Assembly (NCBI RefSeq): GCF_039531105.1 | Contig: NZ_BAAAPK010000001.1 | Coordinates: 434,001 to 498,000 of the forward strand | From: Microbacterium lacus | GTDB lineage: Bacteria; Actinomycetota; Actinomycetes; Actinomycetales; Microbacteriaceae | DNA length: 64,000 bases | Direction of reading: 5' to 3' | Shown: positions 25,082 to 35,503 of the stretch, piece after piece | Numbering within the stretch: position 1 is the first letter of the stretch | Layout: every line of letters starts with the position of its first letter | The notes under the pieces: model-generated | The model's database searches: none | Told to the model about the DNA's origin: nothing | Seen by the model: only the letters and a program-made list of their open reading frames with translations | Position numbers and translations under genes: made by a program

Positions 25082-27390
25082 GCGACCTCGCCGCGCGCCC
25101 TATCGACCCGGTCGTGGGCCGCCCGACGGCTCACGAGAGCGCGCGCCTGCACGTCACGGGCCGCGCGGTCTACACCGATGACCTCGCCGCGCTGCGTGCC
25201 GGAGTGCTCACAGCGTGGCCGGTGCAGTCCACGCACACGCACGCGCACGTGACGCTCGACGTGCTCGGCGCGTACAGCGTGCCCGGAGTCGTCCGGGTGC
25301 TGACGGCCGAGGACGTGCCGGGCGTGAACGACGCCGGCGTGAAGCAGGATGAGCCGCTCTTCCCGTCCGAGGCGATGTACCGCGGTCACGCGCTCGCGTG
25401 GGTGCTCGGCGAGACGCCCGAGGCCGCGCGCCTCGGTGCGGCGGCGGTCACGGTCGACTACGCGCCGCTGCCCTCGATCGTGACGATCACCGAGGCGATC
25501 GCGGCGGGCTCGTACCAGGGCGCCGCACGAACGGTCGCCCGCGGCGACGCCGAAGGCGCCCTCGCCGCGGCGCCGGTGGTGTTCGAGGGCGTCACCGAGT
25601 TCGGCGGCCAGGAGCACTTCTACCTCGAGACCCACGCGTCCCTCGCGCACATCGACTCCGAGGGCCAGGTCTTCGTCGAGTCGTCCACGCAGCACCCGAG
25701 CGAGACGCAGGAGATCGTCGCGCACGTCCTGCACGTGCCCTCGAACCGGGTCACGGTGCAGCAGCTGCGGATGGGCGGCGCGTTCGGCGGCAAGGAGATG
25801 CAGCCGCACGGGCTCGCCGCGATCGCCGCCCTCGGCGCGATGCTGACCGGTCGACCCGTCAGACTGCGGCTCACCCGGACCCAGGACCTCACGATGACCG
25901 GGAAGCGGCATCCGTTCCACATCTCGTGGCGCGCCGGCTTCGAGCCGGACGGCACGCTCCTCGCCCTCGACGCGACGCTGACCTCCGACGGCGGCTGGTG
26001 CCTCGACCTCTCCGAACCCGTCATGAGCCGGGCGCTCTGCCACCTCGACAACGCGTACTGGATCCCGAACGTGCGCGCGACCGGGCGGGTCGCGCAGACC
26101 CACAAGACCTCCAATACGGCGTTCCGCGGGTTCGGCGGCCCCCAGGGCGTCTTCCTGATCGAGGACATCCTCGGCCGCGCGGCCCCCGCGCTGGGGGTCG
26201 ACCCCGCAGAGCTGCGGCGCATGAACTTCTACCGGCCCGGCCAGGCGACGCCCTACGGGCAGGTCGTGAAGGATGCCGAGCGTATGCCCGCGATCTGGGA
26301 CCGGCTCCGCGCCGAGGCGGACGTCGACCGGCGGCAGGCCGGGATCGCGCAGTTCAACGCCGCCCACGAGGACACCAAGCGCGCCCTCGCGATGACCCCG
26401 ATCAAGTTCGGGATCTCGTTCAACTTCACCGCGTACAACCAGGCCGGCGCTCTCGTGCACGTGTACAAGGACGGTTCGGTGCTCGTGAACCACGGCGGGA
26501 CCGAGATGGGTCAGGGACTGCACACCAAGATGCTGCAGGTCGCCGCGACCGCGCTCGGCGTGCCGCTGAGCGTGGTCCGGCTCGCCCCGACGAGGACCGA
26601 CAAGGTGCCGAACACGTCGGCGACTGCGGCCTCCTCCGGCGCCGATCTGAACGGCGCGGCCGTGAAGAACGCGTGCGACCAGATCCGCGAGCGGATGCGG
26701 CCGGTCGCCGCCGGGCTTCTCGAGGCGGATGCCGCGGACGTCGTCTTCGCCGGCGGCACGGTCTCGGCCGGTGGGCGTTCCGTGCCCTTCACGGAGGTCG
26801 TATCGGCCTCGTACTTCGCCCGCGTCCAGCTCTCTCAGGCGGGCTACTACCGCACCGAGGGCCTCCACTGGGACATCGAGCGCATGCAGGGCTCGCCGTT
26901 CAAGTACTTCTCCTACGGTGCCGCCGCCACCGAGGTCGAGGTGGACGGCTTCACCGGCGAGTACCGGATCCGGCGCGTGGACATCGTGCACGACGTCGGC
27001 GACTCGCTCTCGCCGCAGATCGACCTCGGGCAGGTCGAGGGAGGCTTCGTGCAGGGCCTCGGGTGGCTCACGCTCGAGGAGCTCCGCTGGGACGAGACCG
27101 ACGGTCCCGGTCGGGGGCGCCTGCTGACGACCTCGGCGAGCACGTACAAGCTGCCGAGCTTCTCGGAGATGCCCGAGGAGTTCTCCGTGCACTTCTACGC
27201 CGATGCGCGGGAGGACGGCGCTGTGTACGGCTCGAAGGCGGTCGGCGAGCCGCCGCTCATGCTCGCCTTCAGCGCGCGCGAAGCGCTGCGGGAGGCTGTG
27301 GCGGCGTTCGGGCCGGGGGGTCGCACCGTCGAGCTCGCTTCCCCGGCGACCCCGGAAGCGGTCTTCTGGGCGATCGAAGCCGCGCGCTGA
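25078..27390 (+). CDS. xdhB: xanthine dehydrogenase molybdenum-binding subunit
   Basis: A 770-residue catalytic subunit that oxidises hypoxanthine and xanthine at the molybdopterin centre. Characteristic segments are the N-terminal aldehyde oxidase/XDH hammerhead (HESARLHVTGRAVYTDD), GGAFGGKEMQPHG, NTAFRGFGGPQG and the late YGSKAVGEPPLM containing the catalytic Glu. Length and order agree with XdhB of two-subunit bacterial enzymes. It is translationally coupled to xdhA and followed by xdhC 7 bp downstream. Confidence 0.95.
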   Translation: MSDLAARPIDPVVGRPTAHESARLHVTGRAVYTDDLAALRAGVLTAWPVQSTHTHAHVTLDVLGAYSVPGVVRVLTAEDVPGVNDAGVKQDEPLFPSEAMYRGHALAWVLGETPEAARLGAAAVTVDYAPLPSIVTITEAIAAGSYQGAARTVARGDAEGALAAAPVVFEGVTEFGGQEHFYLETHASLAHIDSEGQVFVESSTQHPSETQEIVAHVLHVPSNRVTVQQLRMGGAFGGKEMQPHGLAAIAALGAMLTGRPVRLRLTRTQDLTMTGKRHPFHISWRAGFEPDGTLLALDATLTSDGGWCLDLSEPVMSRALCHLDNAYWIPNVRATGRVAQTHKTSNTAFRGFGGPQGVFLIEDILGRAAPALGVDPAELRRMNFYRPGQATPYGQVVKDAERMPAIWDRLRAEADVDRRQAGIAQFNAAHEDTKRALAMTPIKFGISFNFTAYNQAGALVHVYKDGSVLVNHGGTEMGQGLHTKMLQVAATALGVPLSVVRLAPTRTDKVPNTSATAASSGADLNGAAVKNACDQIRERMRPVAAGLLEADAADVVFAGGTVSAGGRSVPFTEVVSASYFARVQLSQAGYYRTEGLHWDIERMQGSPFKYFSYGAAATEVEVDGFTGEYRIRRVDIVHDVGDSLSPQIDLGQVEGGFVQGLGWLTLEELRWDETDGPGRGRLLTTSASTYKLPSFSEMPEEFSVHFYADAREDGAVYGSKAVGEPPLMLAFSAREALREAVAAFGPGGRTVELASPATPEAVFWAIEAAR

Positions 27391-27397
27391 GGTCGGT

Positions 27398-28228
27398 GTG
27401 GACTGGGTCGACGAGCTCCGACGGCTGCGCGATGCGCGCAGCCCCGCGGTGCTCGTCACGCTCGCGGCGGTGCGCGGACACGCGCCGCGCAACGGCGGCG
27501 CGAAGCTCGTCGTCTCTCCCGGGGGGCTGTTCGGCTCGGTGGGCGGAGGGAATCTCGAAGCGACCGCGGTGGAGCGCGCCCGCGAGATGCTCGCCGCCGG
27601 AGATGACGAGCCGCAGCTGCTCACCCTCGCGCTCAGCGACAAGGCGGCGACGGATTACGGCATCCAATGCTGCGGAGGCGAGGTGACGATGCTGCTCGAA
27701 CCGGTCCCGGTGGTCCCGACAGTGGCGATCTTCGGGGTAGGGCATGTCGGACTGGAGCTCGCCCGCATCCTCGCCCGGCAGCGGATGGAGCTGCACCTGA
27801 TCGATGCGCGGCCCGAGATGCTGCATCCGGATCGCGTCGGGGATCCGGGCTCTACCGGGGTCTTCGCCGATGCGGTCGCGACGGTCAGCGTGCGTCACGC
27901 GCCGGTGCCGGAGGCGGCGCTCGGGCACCTTCCCGCCGGCGCCCACGTCCTGATCATGACGCACGACCACGGCGAGGACCTCGCGATCACCGACCAGGCG
28001 CTGCGCCGCGGCGACCTCGGCTCGATCGGGCTCATCGGGTCGCGTTCGAAGTGGGCGCGGTTCCGGGTGAAGCTGGGCGAGCTCGGGCATGCGGATGCCG
28101 ATCTCGAGCGCGTGAGCACGCCGATCGGCATCCCGGAGGTGGAAGGCAAGGCCCCGGCGTCGATCGCCGTGAGCGTCGCCGCCCGCATCCTGCAACTGAT
28201 CGAGCAGTCCCCGTCCCGCCCCTCCTAG
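27398..28228 (+). CDS. xdhC: XdhC, molybdenum cofactor insertion/maturation factor
   Basis: A 276-residue XdhC/CoxI-type chaperone that delivers sulfurated molybdenum cofactor to the dehydrogenase. The N-terminal XdhC/CoxI domain ends in the YGIQCCGGEVTMLLEP motif, and a Rossmann-like C-terminal domain contains VAIFGVGHVGLELARIL and SIGLIGSRSKWARF. The GTG at 27398 follows the xdhB stop by 7 bp. It is not a catalytic subunit; the role follows from family knowledge and operon position. Confidence 0.92.
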   Translation: MDWVDELRRLRDARSPAVLVTLAAVRGHAPRNGGAKLVVSPGGLFGSVGGGNLEATAVERAREMLAAGDDEPQLLTLALSDKAATDYGIQCCGGEVTMLLEPVPVVPTVAIFGVGHVGLELARILARQRMELHLIDARPEMLHPDRVGDPGSTGVFADAVATVSVRHAPVPEAALGHLPAGAHVLIMTHDHGEDLAITDQALRRGDLGSIGLIGSRSKWARFRVKLGELGHADADLERVSTPIGIPEVEGKAPASIAVSVAARILQLIEQSPSRPS

Positions 28229-28230
28229 CC

Positions 28231-28299
28231 GCGAGACTGCATCTGCGCGCCGAGACGCAGGGGATTCCCCTCGGTCTCGGCGTCCCGGTGCAGTTTCGC
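28231..28299. repeat. 69-bp palindromic repeat, family A divergent copy
   Basis: The 26-nt arms start GCGAGACTGCA and end TGCAGTTTCGC, with five mismatches. Inside are 2 nt, a 5-bp stem AGGGG/CCCCT and a 3-nt ATT loop: the same geometry as the 67-bp copies. It begins 2 bp after the xdhC stop codon and lies between convergent xdhC and purQ. It may act as a bidirectional terminator despite lacking a U-run. Confidence 0.8.
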
Positions 28300-28333
28300 C
28301 GGGCGAAGAGACGGCGGAGGGCGGATGCCGAGG

Positions 28334-29037
<704 letters not shown>

Positions 29038-29041
<4 letters not shown>

Positions 29042-29286
29042 TCCACGACCTCGATGCCCACGACGTCTTCGATCACAGAGTTCGAGAGGATGTCGTCCGC
29101 GATCTCGCGGGCCTTGGCCAAGACGTCCTCGCCGACCTCGCCCTCGACGGTGAGCTCGAAGCGCTTGCCGATGCGGACGGAGCTGAACTCCGACACCCCG
29201 AGGCGGGAGAGCGCGCCCGACACGGCCTTGCCCTGGGGGTCGAGGAGTTCGGCTTTGGGCATGACGTCGACGACGATGGTGGGCAT
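29038..29286 (-). CDS. purS: phosphoribosylformylglycinamidine synthase subunit PurS
   Basis: An 82-residue PurS that bridges PurQ and small PurL in the FGAM synthase complex. The [21 protein letters not shown] opening region and [16 protein letters not shown] are typical. It heads the purS-purQ unit with CGGAG 5 nt before the ATG. A minus-strand TAGACT about 40 bp upstream is a possible -10 box. Confidence 0.95.
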
Positions 29287-29384
29287 GAGGGCTCCGGATG
29301 TCGCGGGCGGGACTGTCCGCCCAGTCTACGGCCGGACGCCGCACGCCTCCGTCGCGGGCCGTGATCGAACCGTGACGAAAGCCG

Positions 29385-29398
29385 TGGGACCGCTCCCT
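29385..29398. promoter_or_regulatory. CebR-like operator 1
   Basis: TGGGACCGCTCCCT resembles the known Streptomyces CebR site TGGGAGCGCTCCCA with two differences. It overlaps the upstream edge of the TTGACT -35 box of the beta-glucoside operon. Its centre is 22 bp from operator 2, two helical turns. Confidence 0.7.
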
Positions 29399-29426
29399 TG
29401 ACTTCATGGGAGCGATCCCATAGCGT
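29398..29426 (+). promoter_or_regulatory. promoter of the beta-glucoside operon with an operator in the spacer
   Basis: TTGACT (29398-29403) and TAGCGT (29421-29426) are separated by exactly 17 nt. The spacer contains the CebR-like site TGGGAGCGATCCCA (29407-29420). Repressor binding there would directly exclude RNA polymerase. The untranslated leader would be about 105 nt. Confidence 0.8.
29407..29420. promoter_or_regulatory. CebR-like operator 2
   Basis: TGGGAGCGATCCCA differs from the Streptomyces CebR consensus palindrome at one position and fills the -35/-10 spacer. The regulator gene at the end of the same operon is the likely binder. Confidence 0.85.
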
Positions 29427-29439
29427 GGCTCGCATCCGG

Positions 29440-29453
29440 TGGGAACGCTCCCA
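29440..29453. promoter_or_regulatory. CebR-like operator 3
   Basis: TGGGAACGCTCCCA, flanked by G and C that extend the palindrome, lies just after the expected transcription start. Its centre is 33 bp from operator 2 (three turns), so all three sites lie on the same DNA face. Confidence 0.85.
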
Positions 29454-29536
29454 CGGAATCGAGGGTCCCGAGCACCCGGCTCGCACGCCCACAGCACCAC
29501 CTCATCGCAACACCCTGACAACACAAAGGAGTGACA

Positions 29537-30817
29537 GTGAACTCACGTGCCTTCCGCAGAGGCGCCGTGGCCGTGGCCGCGTTCTCAGCATCCGCCATCG
29601 TCCTCGCCGGCTGCGCCGGCAGCAGTGGTGGCTCGTCCTCGAGCGACCCCAACGGGGAGATCGAACTCACCGTCGCCACGTTCAACGACTTCGGCTACAC
29701 GGACGAGCTCTTCCAGGAGTACATGGACGAGAACCCGAACGTGAAGATCGTCCACAACAAGGCCGCCACGTCCAACGACGCGCGCGCCAACTACTTCCAG
29801 AAGCTCGGCAAGACCGGCCTGGCCGACATCGAGGCGATCGAGGTCGACTGGCTCCCCGAGGTCATGAAGTACTCCGACCTGCTCGCGCCGGTCCCCGCGG
29901 ACCTCACCGACCGCTGGCTGGACTGGAAGGTCCAGGCCGCGACCGACCCCGCCGGCAACCTCATCGGCTACGGCACCGACATCGGCCCCGAGGGCATCTG
30001 CTACCGCTCCGACCTGTTCGCCGCGGCGGGCCTGCCGACGGATCGCGAAGAGGTCGCCGCGCTGTTCGAGGGCGACTGGGCGAAGTACTTCGAGGTCGGC
30101 CAGCAGTACACGACCGCGACCGGCAAGGCGTTCTTCGACTCCGCCGGCGGCACCTACCAGGGCATGATCAACCAGGTCGAGGCGGCGTACGAAGACCCCG
30201 AGTCCGGTGAGATCATCGCCACGACCAACCCCGAGGTCAAGGACATCTACGACCAGGTGCTCGAGGCGAGCGCCACCGAGTCCGCCCACCTCGGCCAGTG
30301 GTCCGACGACTGGTTCGCGGGACTCAGCAACGGCGCCTTCGCGACGATGCTCTGCCCGGGCTGGATGCTCGGCGTGATCTCGGGCAACGCACCCGACGTC
30401 ACCGGCTGGGACATCGCGAACGTCTTCCCCAACGGCGGCGGCAACTGGGGCGGCTCGTACCTGACCGTCCCCGCCAACGGCGCGAACGTCGAGGCGGCGC
30501 AGAAGCTCGCCGACTGGCTGACCGCTCCCGAGCAGCAGATCAAGGCGTTCACGGCCGCGGGCACGTTCCCGAGCCAGAACGAGGCGCTGAGCGACCCGAC
30601 GCTTCTCGAGGCGACGAACGAGTACTTCAACAACGCACCCGTCGGCCAGATCCTGTCCGACCGCGCGAAGGCCGTGGATGTCACCCCGTTCAAGGGCGAG
30701 TTCTACTTCCAGATCAACGACGCGATGCAGAAGGCGCTCACCCGCGTCGAGGACGGCACGCAGGACGCCGCCGCTTCGTGGGACCAGTGGGTCGCTGAAG
30801 TCGACGCCCTGAAGTAA
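29537..30817 (+). CDS. cebE: sugar ABC transporter substrate-binding lipoprotein (CebE-like)
   Basis: A 426-residue family 1 extracellular solute-binding protein, a lipoprotein with Cys26 in the lipobox VLAGC. It captures oligosaccharides, here probably cellobiose or other beta-glucosides, at the outer membrane face. AAAGGAG at 29525-29531 favours the GTG at 29537 over the GTG at 29531, which overlaps that ribosome site. It is the first gene of an operon with two permeases and a GH1 beta-glucosidase. No ATPase is encoded; actinobacteria usually share an MsiK-type ATPase encoded elsewhere. Confidence 0.88.
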   Translation: MNSRAFRRGAVAVAAFSASAIVLAGCAGSSGGSSSSDPNGEIELTVATFNDFGYTDELFQEYMDENPNVKIVHNKAATSNDARANYFQKLGKTGLADIEAIEVDWLPEVMKYSDLLAPVPADLTDRWLDWKVQAATDPAGNLIGYGTDIGPEGICYRSDLFAAAGLPTDREEVAALFEGDWAKYFEVGQQYTTATGKAFFDSAGGTYQGMINQVEAAYEDPESGEIIATTNPEVKDIYDQVLEASATESAHLGQWSDDWFAGLSNGAFATMLCPGWMLGVISGNAPDVTGWDIANVFPNGGGNWGGSYLTVPANGANVEAAQKLADWLTAPEQQIKAFTAAGTFPSQNEALSDPTLLEATNEYFNNAPVGQILSDRAKAVDVTPFKGEFYFQINDAMQKALTRVEDGTQDAAASWDQWVAEVDALK

Positions 30818-30947
30818 CACCCCTGCAGCTGCGCTGCGAACACACATGACGGATGCCGCGGGCTCCCGCACGGCGAGCCCGCGGCATCCGCTCATCACCC
30901 CCGCGGAATCCGCATCCCCACCTCTGCGCTTCGAATCGAGGACCGTC

Positions 30948-32036
30948 GTGACCACGACCAGCACGCCGCCGCCGGCGACCGCGGCACCGCGTTCACCGGA
31001 ACCCGGCCGGGCTCCCCGCCAGCCCAAGCGCGTCGGCTTCGGCCAGCGCCTGAACCACTGGGACGTCAAGGTCGCGCCGTACCTCTACATCTCGCCGTTC
31101 TTCATCCTGTTCGTGATCATCGGGCTCTTCCCGATCGCCTACACCGCCGTGATCTCGTTCATGGACTGGGACCTGATCCGCAACTCCGGCACGTTCGTCG
31201 GCTTCGACCAGTACGCCTACGTGCTGAGCAACCCGAAGTTCTGGATCGCGCTGCGCAACACGTTCAGCATCTTCCTGCTCTCGACCGTCCCGCAGATGAT
31301 CCTCGCGGTCTTCATCGCCGCGATGCTCGACCAGAACATCCGCGCCAAGACCTTCTGGCGCATGGGCGTGCTCGTCCCGTACGTGATGGCACCCGTCGCC
31401 GTCGCCCTGATCTTCAGCAACATGTTCGGCGACCAGTACGGCATCGTGAACACGACGCTCGCGAACTTCGGCATCCCGCCGGTGCCGTGGCACTCCGACG
31501 CGTTCGCGAGCCACGTCGCGATCGCCACGATGGTGAATTTCCGCTGGACCGGGTACAACACCCTCATCCTCCTCGCCGCGATGCAGGCCATCCCGCGCGA
31601 CTACTACGAGGCCGCGGCGATCGACGGTGCGAGCAAGCTGCGCCAGTTCTTCGCGATCACCGTGCCGAGTCTGCGGCCGACCCTGATCTTCGTGATCGTG
31701 ACCTCCACGATCGGCGGGCTGCAGATCTTCGACGAGCCCCGCATGTACGACCAGTACGGCACGGGCGGCGCAGACTCGCAGTGGCTCACGATCACCCTCT
31801 GGCTCTACAACATCGGGTGGGGCGAGTTCAATTTCGGCCGCGCCGCCGCCCTCGCCTGGATCCTGTTCCTGATCATCCTCGTGATCGGCATCATCAATCT
31901 CTTCGTCACCCGCGGCCTCGTCCGCGACGAGGGCACGCGAGGAGCCGTCAGCAAGCGCCAGCAGCGGGCCGCCGCCCGCGCCGCGCGTCGTGCGCTGACC
32001 GAGACCCCCGCCGCCGGAAAGGCAGGACAGCGATGA
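30948..32036 (+). CDS. cebF: sugar ABC transporter permease (CebF-like)
   Basis: A 362-residue permease of the MalF type with an N-terminal Pro/Ala-rich cytosolic arm, six or so membrane helices starting near PYLYISPFFILFVIIGLF, and the EAA loop YEAAAIDGASKLRQF. I chose the GTG at 30948 because GAGGA (30938-30942) lies 5 nt before it. An upstream in-frame ATG at 30846 would add 34 residues of low-complexity sequence. It overlaps the next permease by 4 bp. Confidence 0.88.
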   Translation: MTTTSTPPPATAAPRSPEPGRAPRQPKRVGFGQRLNHWDVKVAPYLYISPFFILFVIIGLFPIAYTAVISFMDWDLIRNSGTFVGFDQYAYVLSNPKFWIALRNTFSIFLLSTVPQMILAVFIAAMLDQNIRAKTFWRMGVLVPYVMAPVAVALIFSNMFGDQYGIVNTTLANFGIPPVPWHSDAFASHVAIATMVNFRWTGYNTLILLAAMQAIPRDYYEAAAIDGASKLRQFFAITVPSLRPTLIFVIVTSTIGGLQIFDEPRMYDQYGTGGADSQWLTITLWLYNIGWGEFNFGRAAALAWILFLIILVIGIINLFVTRGLVRDEGTRGAVSKRQQRAAARAARRALTETPAAGKAGQR

Positions 32037-32950
32037 GCTCCGTCACCCGCGTTCCGCTCCACGTCGAGGACGACCAGATCACCCGTGAGGAGAAGCGGGC
32101 GGGCCGCCGCCGTGCGCGCCGCATCCGCGGCTCGCGGCCGGGCTGGTTCGTCTACGGCTCGCTCGGCGTCGTCCTGGCCGCCGCGCTCTTCCCCTTCTAC
32201 TGGTCGTTCCTGATCGGCTCGGGGGACTCCTCGACGATCCGCGACCCCAACATGTCGTGGCTCCCCGGGGGAAACTTCCTCGAGAACGCCGCGAGCGTGA
32301 TCAACAACCCGGCCGTGAACTTCTGGCCGGCGCTGTGGAACTCGATCTACAGCTCGGGTCTGATCGCCCTGTCCGTCGTCTTCTTCTCCACGCTCGCCGG
32401 CTGGGCGTTCGCGAAGCTCCGCTTCCGCGGGTCGAGATGGCTCCTCGTCTTCGTGGTCGCCACGATGGCGGTGCCGATGCAGCTCGGCGTCGTGCCGCTG
32501 TACATCCTCTTCAGCGACCTCGGCTGGACCGGTCAGATCGGCGCGATCATCGTGCCGGCGCTCACGAGCGCGTTCGGCGTGTTCTGGATGACCCAGTACC
32601 TGCAGCAGGCCGTGCCCGACGAGCTGATCGAGGCCGCGCGGGTCGACGGGGCGAGCTCGTTCCGCACGTTCTGGACGATCGGCGTGACCGCGGCGCGTCC
32701 CGCCGCGGCGATGCTCGGCCTGTTCACGTTCGTCTCGGCGTGGAACAACTTCTTCTGGCCGTTCATCGTTCTCGACCGTCAGAACCCGACGCTCCCCGTG
32801 GCGCTCTCGCTCCTGCAGTCGAACTACTTCGTCGACTATTCGATCGTCCTCGCGGGCGTGCTGCTCGCGACGATCCCCCTCCTCATTCTGTTCGTCTTCG
32901 TCGGTAAGCAGCTCGTGAGCGGCATCATGGCCGGCGCCGTGAAGGGTTGA
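32033..32950 (+). CDS. cebG: sugar ABC transporter permease (CebG-like)
   Basis: A 305-residue permease of the MalG type with about six membrane segments and the EAA loop IEAARVDGASSFRTFW. It forms the membrane channel with the preceding permease. An ATG overlaps that gene's stop codon, with AGGA upstream. It ends 1 bp before the beta-glucosidase start codon. Confidence 0.9.
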   Translation: MSSVTRVPLHVEDDQITREEKRAGRRRARRIRGSRPGWFVYGSLGVVLAAALFPFYWSFLIGSGDSSTIRDPNMSWLPGGNFLENAASVINNPAVNFWPALWNSIYSSGLIALSVVFFSTLAGWAFAKLRFRGSRWLLVFVVATMAVPMQLGVVPLYILFSDLGWTGQIGAIIVPALTSAFGVFWMTQYLQQAVPDELIEAARVDGASSFRTFWTIGVTAARPAAAMLGLFTFVSAWNNFFWPFIVLDRQNPTLPVALSLLQSNYFVDYSIVLAGVLLATIPLLILFVFVGKQLVSGIMAGAVKG

Positions 32951-32951
32951 C

Positions 32952-34439
32952 ATGACCATCGACATCACCAAGCCGCTCCTCGTCGAGCCCGCGCGGCTGT
33001 CCCGGCCATTCCCGCAGGACTTCCTGTTCGGCGCGGCCACCGCCGCCTACCAGATCGAGGGCGCCGCCTTCGAGGGCGGCCGACGCGCGTCGATCTGGGA
33101 CGCTTTCAGTCGCGTGCCGGGCGCGGTCATCAACGCCGATAACGGCGACGTGGCGTGCGACCACTATCACCGCTACCGCGATGACGTGGCGTTGATGCGC
33201 TCGATGGGCCTGCAGACGTACCGGTTCTCCACGTCGTGGTCGCGCGTGCGCCCGGACGGCGGCGCGCTGAACACCGAGGGCGTGGATTTCTACAGCCGGC
33301 TCGTCGATGAACTGCTGGATGCCGGCATCCTGCCCTGGTTGACCCTCTACCACTGGGACCTGCCGCAGGCGCTGCAGGAGAAGGGCGGCTGGACCGTCCG
33401 CGAGACGGCTGATCGCTTCACCGAGTACGCCCTCGACATGCACGACGCGCTGGGCGACCGTGTGAACGTGTGGACGACCCTCAACGAGCCGTGGTGCTCA
33501 TCGTTCCTCAGCTACACCGCGGGGCTGCACGCGCCGGGTCACTACAGCGACAGCGAGGGGATGCTGGCCGCCCACCACCTGCTGCTCGGCCACGGGCAGA
33601 CGGTCCGCGAGCTGCGCGCGCGTGACGAGTCGCTGAACCTCGGCATCACGCTGAACCTCACCGTCGCGGACCCGGTGGACCCCACCGATCCGGCGGATGT
33701 GGACGCCGCGCGCCGGATCGACGGCCAGTTCAACCGCTGGTTCCTCGACCCGATCTTCCGCGGGCAGTACCCGCAGGACATCTTCGATGAGATCGCCGAC
33801 GACGCCCTGCGCGCCGCCATCCGGCCGGGCGACCTCGAGGCGATCGCCACCCCGATCGACACGCTCGGCGTGAACTACTACCACGGCGAATTCGTCGGCG
33901 GACATGCGCCCGCCGTGCCGCCCAAGGCCGGCGACGCGCCGACCGATCGCCCCGGCCGCTCGCCGTTCCCCTCCTCCGACGGCATCTTCTGGCACGAGCG
34001 GGGCCTGCCGCGGACCCCCATGCAGTGGGAGGTGCAGCCCGAGGGGCTCACCCGCCTGCTCGTGCGGGTCTCGGAGGAGTACGCCCGGCCGGCCGGCACG
34101 TCGCTGTTCGTCACTGAGAACGGCGCCGCATACGACGACGTCCCGGTCGTGGAGGACGGTGCGGTGCGGGTGCACGACGACGAGCGCGTCGAATTCGTCC
34201 GGCTGCACCTCGGCGCGATCCTCGATGCGGTGGATGCCGGAGTCGACGTGCGCGGCTACTTCTACTGGTCGCTCCTGGACAACTTCGAGTGGGCGTGGGG
34301 CTACGAGAAGCGATTCGGTATTGTGCGAGTCGACTACGACACGCAGGAGCGGTCGGTGAAGGACAGCGGCAGGGAGTACGCGCGTATCATCGCGGCGCGG
34401 GAACTGGACGATGTCGCACCCGCCGCAGATCGCGAGTAG
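32952..34439 (+). CDS. bglC: GH1 beta-glucosidase
   Basis: A 495-residue cytosolic family 1 glycosidase that hydrolyses imported cellobiose or other beta-glucosides. The acid/base is Glu179 in TTLNEPW, and the nucleophile is Glu389 in FVTENGAAY. FLFGAATAAYQIEGA is the usual N-terminal motif and YFYWSLLDNFEWAWGY the C-terminal one. There is no signal peptide. Coupling to the transporter genes and placement before the CebR-like regulator match the Streptomyces cebEFG-bglC arrangement. Confidence 0.95.
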   Translation: MTIDITKPLLVEPARLSRPFPQDFLFGAATAAYQIEGAAFEGGRRASIWDAFSRVPGAVINADNGDVACDHYHRYRDDVALMRSMGLQTYRFSTSWSRVRPDGGALNTEGVDFYSRLVDELLDAGILPWLTLYHWDLPQALQEKGGWTVRETADRFTEYALDMHDALGDRVNVWTTLNEPWCSSFLSYTAGLHAPGHYSDSEGMLAAHHLLLGHGQTVRELRARDESLNLGITLNLTVADPVDPTDPADVDAARRIDGQFNRWFLDPIFRGQYPQDIFDEIADDALRAAIRPGDLEAIATPIDTLGVNYYHGEFVGGHAPAVPPKAGDAPTDRPGRSPFPSSDGIFWHERGLPRTPMQWEVQPEGLTRLLVRVSEEYARPAGTSLFVTENGAAYDDVPVVEDGAVRVHDDERVEFVRLHLGAILDAVDAGVDVRGYFYWSLLDNFEWAWGYEKRFGIVRVDYDTQERSVKDSGREYARIIAARELDDVAPAADRE

Positions 34440-34472
34440 CGCAGCGATCGTCGGAGTGCAGGAGGGGATGGC

Positions 34473-35495
34473 ATGGTGAGCGACATGAGCACGCACGCGT
34501 CGGGCGCCGCCACGATCGAAGAGGTTGCGGCCGCCGCGGGCGTCTCGCGGTCGACGGTCTCCCGGGTCGTGAACGGGTCGACGGCCGTGAGCCCGAGCGC
34601 TCTGGAGTCCGTCAAGCGCGCGATCTCCGAGCTGAACTACGTGCCCAACCGTGCGGCGCGGTCGCTCGCGAGCCGGCAGACCCACGCGATCGCCCTCGTC
34701 GTGCCCGAAGACACCACGCGGTTCTTCGGCGACCCGTTCTTCGCGGCGATCGTCTCGGGCATCAACGCGCGCGTGAGCCGCTCGGACTACGTCCTGAACC
34801 TCTTCATCGCGAGTGACGACCCGGGCGACAAGACGACGAGCTACGTCCGCAGCGGCAGTGTCGACGGGGCGATCATCGTGTCGCACCACACGAGCGACCT
34901 GTTCATCGACCGGATCGCCGCCGCGGTCCCCGTGGTCTACGGCGGCCGGCCGGTCCGCGAGCGTGAGAGGGACTACTACGTCGACGTCGACAACGTGCGC
35001 GGCGGACGGGAGGCGACGGCGTACCTCATCCAGCAGGGACGGCGCCGCATCGCCTCGATCACCGGTCCGCGCACGATGCCGGCCGGCATCGACCGGCTCA
35101 CCGGCTTTTTCGAAGCCCTCGCGGAGGCGGGCCTGGAGCCGGTCGCCGTCGAGGACGGCAATTTCACCGCGGACGGCGGCGCCGCGGCGATGACCCGCAT
35201 CCTCGACGCGGGGCACCGCCCGGACGCGCTGTTCATCGCGAGCGACCTGATGGCCCGGGGTGCGCTCGCGGTGCTGGCCCGCGCCGGCATCCGCGTGCCC
35301 GACGAGATCGCGATCGTCGGCTTCGACGATTCCCCCGTCGCGACGACGGTCTCGCCGCCCCTCACGACGATGCGCCAGCCGTCCTTCGCCCAGGGCGAGA
35401 AGATGGCCGACGTGCTGCTCGACCTCCTGGCCGGCCGCAATCCCGATCACGTGACGGTTCTGGACACCGAGCTGGTCGTCCGCGCCAGCGTCTGA
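34473..35495 (+). CDS. cebR: LacI-family repressor of the beta-glucoside operon (CebR-like)
   Basis: A 340-residue LacI-family regulator. The helix-turn-helix lies at about residues 15-34 (IEEVAAAAGVSRSTVSRVV), the hinge helix at NRAARSLASRQT, and a ligand-binding domain follows with LFIASDLMARGALAVL and VPDEIAIVGFDDSP. It is the last gene of the operon. The triple TGGGAnCGnTCCCA operators in front of cebE fit the CebR class, whose inducer is cellobiose. Direct proof of the ligand is lacking. Confidence 0.9.
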   Translation: MVSDMSTHASGAATIEEVAAAAGVSRSTVSRVVNGSTAVSPSALESVKRAISELNYVPNRAARSLASRQTHAIALVVPEDTTRFFGDPFFAAIVSGINARVSRSDYVLNLFIASDDPGDKTTSYVRSGSVDGAIIVSHHTSDLFIDRIAAAVPVVYGGRPVRERERDYYVDVDNVRGGREATAYLIQQGRRRIASITGPRTMPAGIDRLTGFFEALAEAGLEPVAVEDGNFTADGGAAAMTRILDAGHRPDALFIASDLMARGALAVLARAGIRVPDEIAIVGFDDSPVATTVSPPLTTMRQPSFAQGEKMADVLLDLLAGRNPDHVTVLDTELVVRASV

Positions 35496-35503
35496 CTGCA
35501 GCT

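Noticed and set aside
25045..27642. Open frame of 865 codons antisense to xdhB
   Set aside because: Shadow of a confidently identified gene; composition typical of the complementary frame in 70% GC DNA.
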